This document shows, piece by piece, positions 61,563-64,000 of a stretch of 64,000 bases of DNA; the stretch's first letter is position 1; every line of letters begins with the position of its first letter. The translations under genes were made by a program, and so were the position numbers. Origin of the DNA: Sclerodactyla briareus. Taxonomy: Eukaryota > Echinodermata > Holothuroidea > Dendrochirotida > Sclerodactylidae. The notes beneath the pieces were generated by a model. That model did not search any database, was not told the origin of the DNA, and saw only the letters and a list, made by a program, of their open reading frames with translations. The stretch covers positions 186,001 to 250,000 of the forward strand of contig JAODTK010001477.1 of NCBI GenBank assembly GCA_026419785.1, read 5' to 3'.

Positions 61563-61745
61563 AGCGGAATATTTGACACATTTCCGTTGAATGACTCTTC
61601 TTTATCTTGTTGAACATTACTCTTGTTTTTCTGTAATCGAGGCTGAACGGAGTAAAGCACTTTAGGAAGTGAGTTGATTAGCAGAATATTTGACACATAT
61701 CAGTTATATCAGTCTTCTTCATCTTGTCCACAATAATCATGGCTT
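61563..61745. repeat. Two-copy tandem duplication, period about 117 bases
   Basis: AGCGGAATATTTGACACAT (61563) recurs as AGCAGAATATTTGACACAT (61680), each followed by similar TCTTC-TTATCTTGT and TCTTC-TCATCTTGTC stretches. Confidence 0.6.
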
Positions 61746-63199
61746 TTATTCAAAGCTGGATTCCCTCTGTTTGGGAGTTGTGTCAGACTGTTGCTTATAT
61801 ATTTTACTTTTGGCTATCAATCCCTTCCCTCGAATAAATTATAATGTTAGACTTAAGTGCAATTACAACAGTATAGGTAACCTGACATTTGAGACGCTCT
61901 ACAATCCACGGTACCCCCGGCTTACATGCAAAATAGGGGGAAAGGTATTAATGGTTATATCGTCCAAGCAGTACTCTTGAGGTGGTAGTAATGAAACATG
62001 TCGGTGCATACTAATCGACATATTCGCCAAATAAACAAGTATTCAGTACGCAAATTTTTGCTTTACTTACGCGGACTTCTCAAGATTGCCAAATGAACAG
62101 TTTACATGCTGACGTTGGTTAGCGGTGATACACGCACGTGATTCTGTCAAGTTATGTACAGAGTTATCTACAGGTTCATTGCGGTAACTGGAAAGGAGAA
62201 AATAAAAGTAACTGTGTCGGAAGTGTCACTGCAAAATGAGTTATACCAGTGACAAATGGTAACCTACTTTCACCCACTGAGAACACCACACGTGCCTCTA
62301 TGCGTGTTATCGGCACATCCATGATGAGACACGTTTAATAAGTAATGCTCAATAATGCAATGAATATATGAAGAGGACGTCGTTTCTAGATGCTAGAGTA
62401 CTGTTGCAGTATCCATACAACCATATCATAAAATATATAAATATATGGGACTGCTCCCGTGTTCGTGGAACGATGACTGCAGAAAAAAAACTCACAAAAG
62501 TTAATAGAAGATAAAAATCGCAGAGGTTTTGATCTCTGCTGATCTGGTTTGAATCAGTTCTATCACGGAACACTGTTGAACGGTTGGGTATATATTGGAA
62601 GGTTGGGCAAGTATTCAGCAATCTCAAGAGTTGAATAGCACCAGATTGGTCCTTTTTGCCACTCTTGAATTTAAACCAATTATCTTGCTGGAAATGTTGA
62701 AATAGTGCAAACCAGTTTTACAAAACAGTTTTCTTTACTCGAACAAATTGATAAAGGCGTTTCAATGCATGAGGTACCGATGGTAAATATGTGTCATATT
62801 TGAGTGTTATGATTTTAGTCTGGCTCATCCAGTCATCCTAATGATTTTTTTTAACTAAATCATCAACAGAGCAATAAGGACTAGTTAATTGGCCAAGAAT
62901 CTGCGTAATGTTTGCAGGTAACATTTTTTTCTTCTTCTCGGGCTCTCCTCACAGACAGTGGGGTCGCCGGTGCGGATCTTCTTTCTCCATCTAGTTTTTG
63001 TTTGTAGTGTCCTTCTCCCTCCGCACGCCCAGTTCCTGCAAGGCATGATTGTAAAGCGTCAACGTATTCGTCTCTTTGGTCTGCCTCTTCTTCTCTCTTC
63101 AACGTTCAGCCTCTGCACACTCTTCCGACATAGTCCTATTATTTCCTTCCAACGTGAGCCAATCCCAGTCTTTTTCTTTAACGTCTTTATCTGTCACCA

Positions 63200-63374
63200 A
63201 ATAAATAAATAATGAATTAATGCAATGAATAATAATGAATACAAATAAATAAATGATAAATTAATAATAAATAAATAAATAATAAATAATAATAATAAAT
63301 TAAATAATAATACATAAATAATAATAATAAATAAATAATAAATAATAATAACATAAGTAAATGAATAATAAATA
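63200..63374. repeat. (AATA)n microsatellite
   Basis: AATA/AAT repeats with occasional G. Minus-strand ORFs rich in Ile, Leu and Tyr over this tract are artefacts. Confidence 0.95.
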
Positions 63375-63749
63375 TGGCATTCGGGCAATCGGGAACCCAA
63401 CCGACCGACTATAACAAGGACATTTCATCCATGGGCGTTCATTCTTCCCATGGACCCCGATCTTTGGAGCTCGACATTCATATTTCCTTGTGGAAATGGG
63501 ACTTCTCTCACAGTCTTCACAATCATAAGTGGTATTGGAAGCTTCCACAACCCGAAACAGTACGATAAAGAAACAGAGCACCCACCCAGTGCCCGGCAAA
63601 GTCTTGCTAGATCATCCCGACAGCTTTCTCCGTTGTCAGTGTTTGCACATCAACATTCAACGTCCTGAGCAGTCGGTTTTCCCTCCCCCAGAAGTCCCAC
63701 TGGGATCTCATCTTGGCTCTTCCTTATCCGGTACGGGCGGTTGCGGAAT
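63375..63749. other. No recognised gene
   Basis: Overlapping short ORFs (63300-63774) in three frames without a recognisable motif. Confidence 0.35.
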
Positions 63750-64000
63750 TGATAAGAATACCGTTCTTATATAGCGCTTTTTCCCCATGCTCAAAGTGCT
63801 TCACAATATTACCCCTAATCATTATTGACTTGTTACACCCGTGCTATGTAGCACGCACCTCTCGCTTGTTCTCTCCCGACACACCATTCTAGTACTTCGC
63901 TTCATCGGTCCCCCTGGGAACTTCCCAATAGGGCTGCCACATAACGGTGCTCCTACCTTCACAATCACCTCACAAGTACCAACTTTCATCCGTGGGTGCG
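63750..64000 (-). mobile_element. SINE copy 2, inverted and cut by window end
   Basis: The tail CGTTCTTATATAGCGCTTTT followed by CTCAAAGTGCTT (63762-63801) is the reverse complement of the SINE tail at 44829-44874. The body through TTGTTCTCTCCCGACA, CGCTTCATCG and ATCACCTCACAAGTACC matches the inverse of 44650-44820. The tRNA-like head would lie beyond the window. Confidence 0.75.

Larger units (their letters stand above)
56441..63199. other. No recognised gene
   Basis: ORFs here reach 109 codons without a family match. A tRNA-like box B phrase (AGCGGTTCGAATCTGGTGGA) lies near 56930, a short TTATG tandem near 59258-59276, a TAGCC tandem at 60913-60940 and a two-copy tandem duplication at 61563-61745. 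Nothing else is supported. Confidence 0.4.

Noticed and set aside
63300..63774. Cluster of overlapping ORFs near the right end
   Set aside because: They partly translate the (AATA)n tract and partly show mutually overlapping frames with no motif.
1..64000. CRISPR array, prokaryotic operon, phage or virus
   Set aside because: No regularly spaced direct repeats with unique spacers, no dense co-directional ORFs, and all recognisable proteins belong to eukaryotic transposable elements.

Overview
This window looks like TE-rich, gene-poor DNA from an animal nuclear genome, most likely an invertebrate. It has moderate GC content, long (TA)n, (ATT)n, (AATA)n and G/C tracts, and no dense prokaryote-style coding. 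Every protein similarity I could recognise with fair confidence comes from a transposable element: non-LTR (LINE) reverse transcriptases, a Penelope-like element, a second diverged reverse transcriptase and a PIF/Harbinger transposase with a possible Myb-like partner. I cannot name the species. No host gene with a convincing exon-intron structure was found. One very tentative sushi/CCP-like exon remnant is listed near 53.5 kb.

Layout. 0-7 kb: two copies of a dispersed repeat (1-660 and 6075-6660), a hairpin, then the 3' end of a LINE on the minus strand (7110-7560). 9.3-10.1 kb: a frameshifted reverse-transcriptase remnant (minus). 11-16.4 kb: three (TA)n tracts and a half copy of a fold-back element. 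20.4 kb: the near-palindromic fold-back element. 21.3 kb: a strong hairpin. 25.1-25.6 kb: a probable LINE reverse-transcriptase fragment (minus) whose antisense strand gives the longest ORF outside the (TA)n tracts. 28.66-30.05 kb: a possible hAT-like element with GACTCG-rich ends. 31.46-37.07 kb: a pair of inverted termini next to TTAA/TTGA, which may bound a 5.6-kb DNA transposon. Nested inside it is a clear 707-bp MITE with GC-rich inverted repeats and an exact TTAA duplication. 40.3-44.9 kb: a composite of a degenerate LINE ORF2, a Harbinger end with reiterated terminal motif, a deleted Harbinger transposase, a possible Myb-like protein remnant and a tRNA-headed SINE. 51.8-53.25 kb: a degenerate Penelope-like reverse transcriptase ending at a (TA)n tract. 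56.1-56.4 kb: a (TA)n tract bracketed by a perfect 13-bp inverted repeat. The right edge carries a second copy of the SINE in opposite orientation.

The recognisable ORFs are all broken by frameshifts, stops or deletions, so nothing here looks autonomously active. From one sequence I cannot separate evolutionary decay from single-base indels introduced by sequencing; the many long homopolymers make the latter plausible in places. I found no CRISPR array, rRNA gene, operon or convincing new multi-gene system. The most informative signals are structural: the nested TTAA elements, the deletion with a snap-back inverted repeat inside the Harbinger transposase, the hairpins, and two independent reverse transcriptases whose catalytic Asp-Asp pair is altered.
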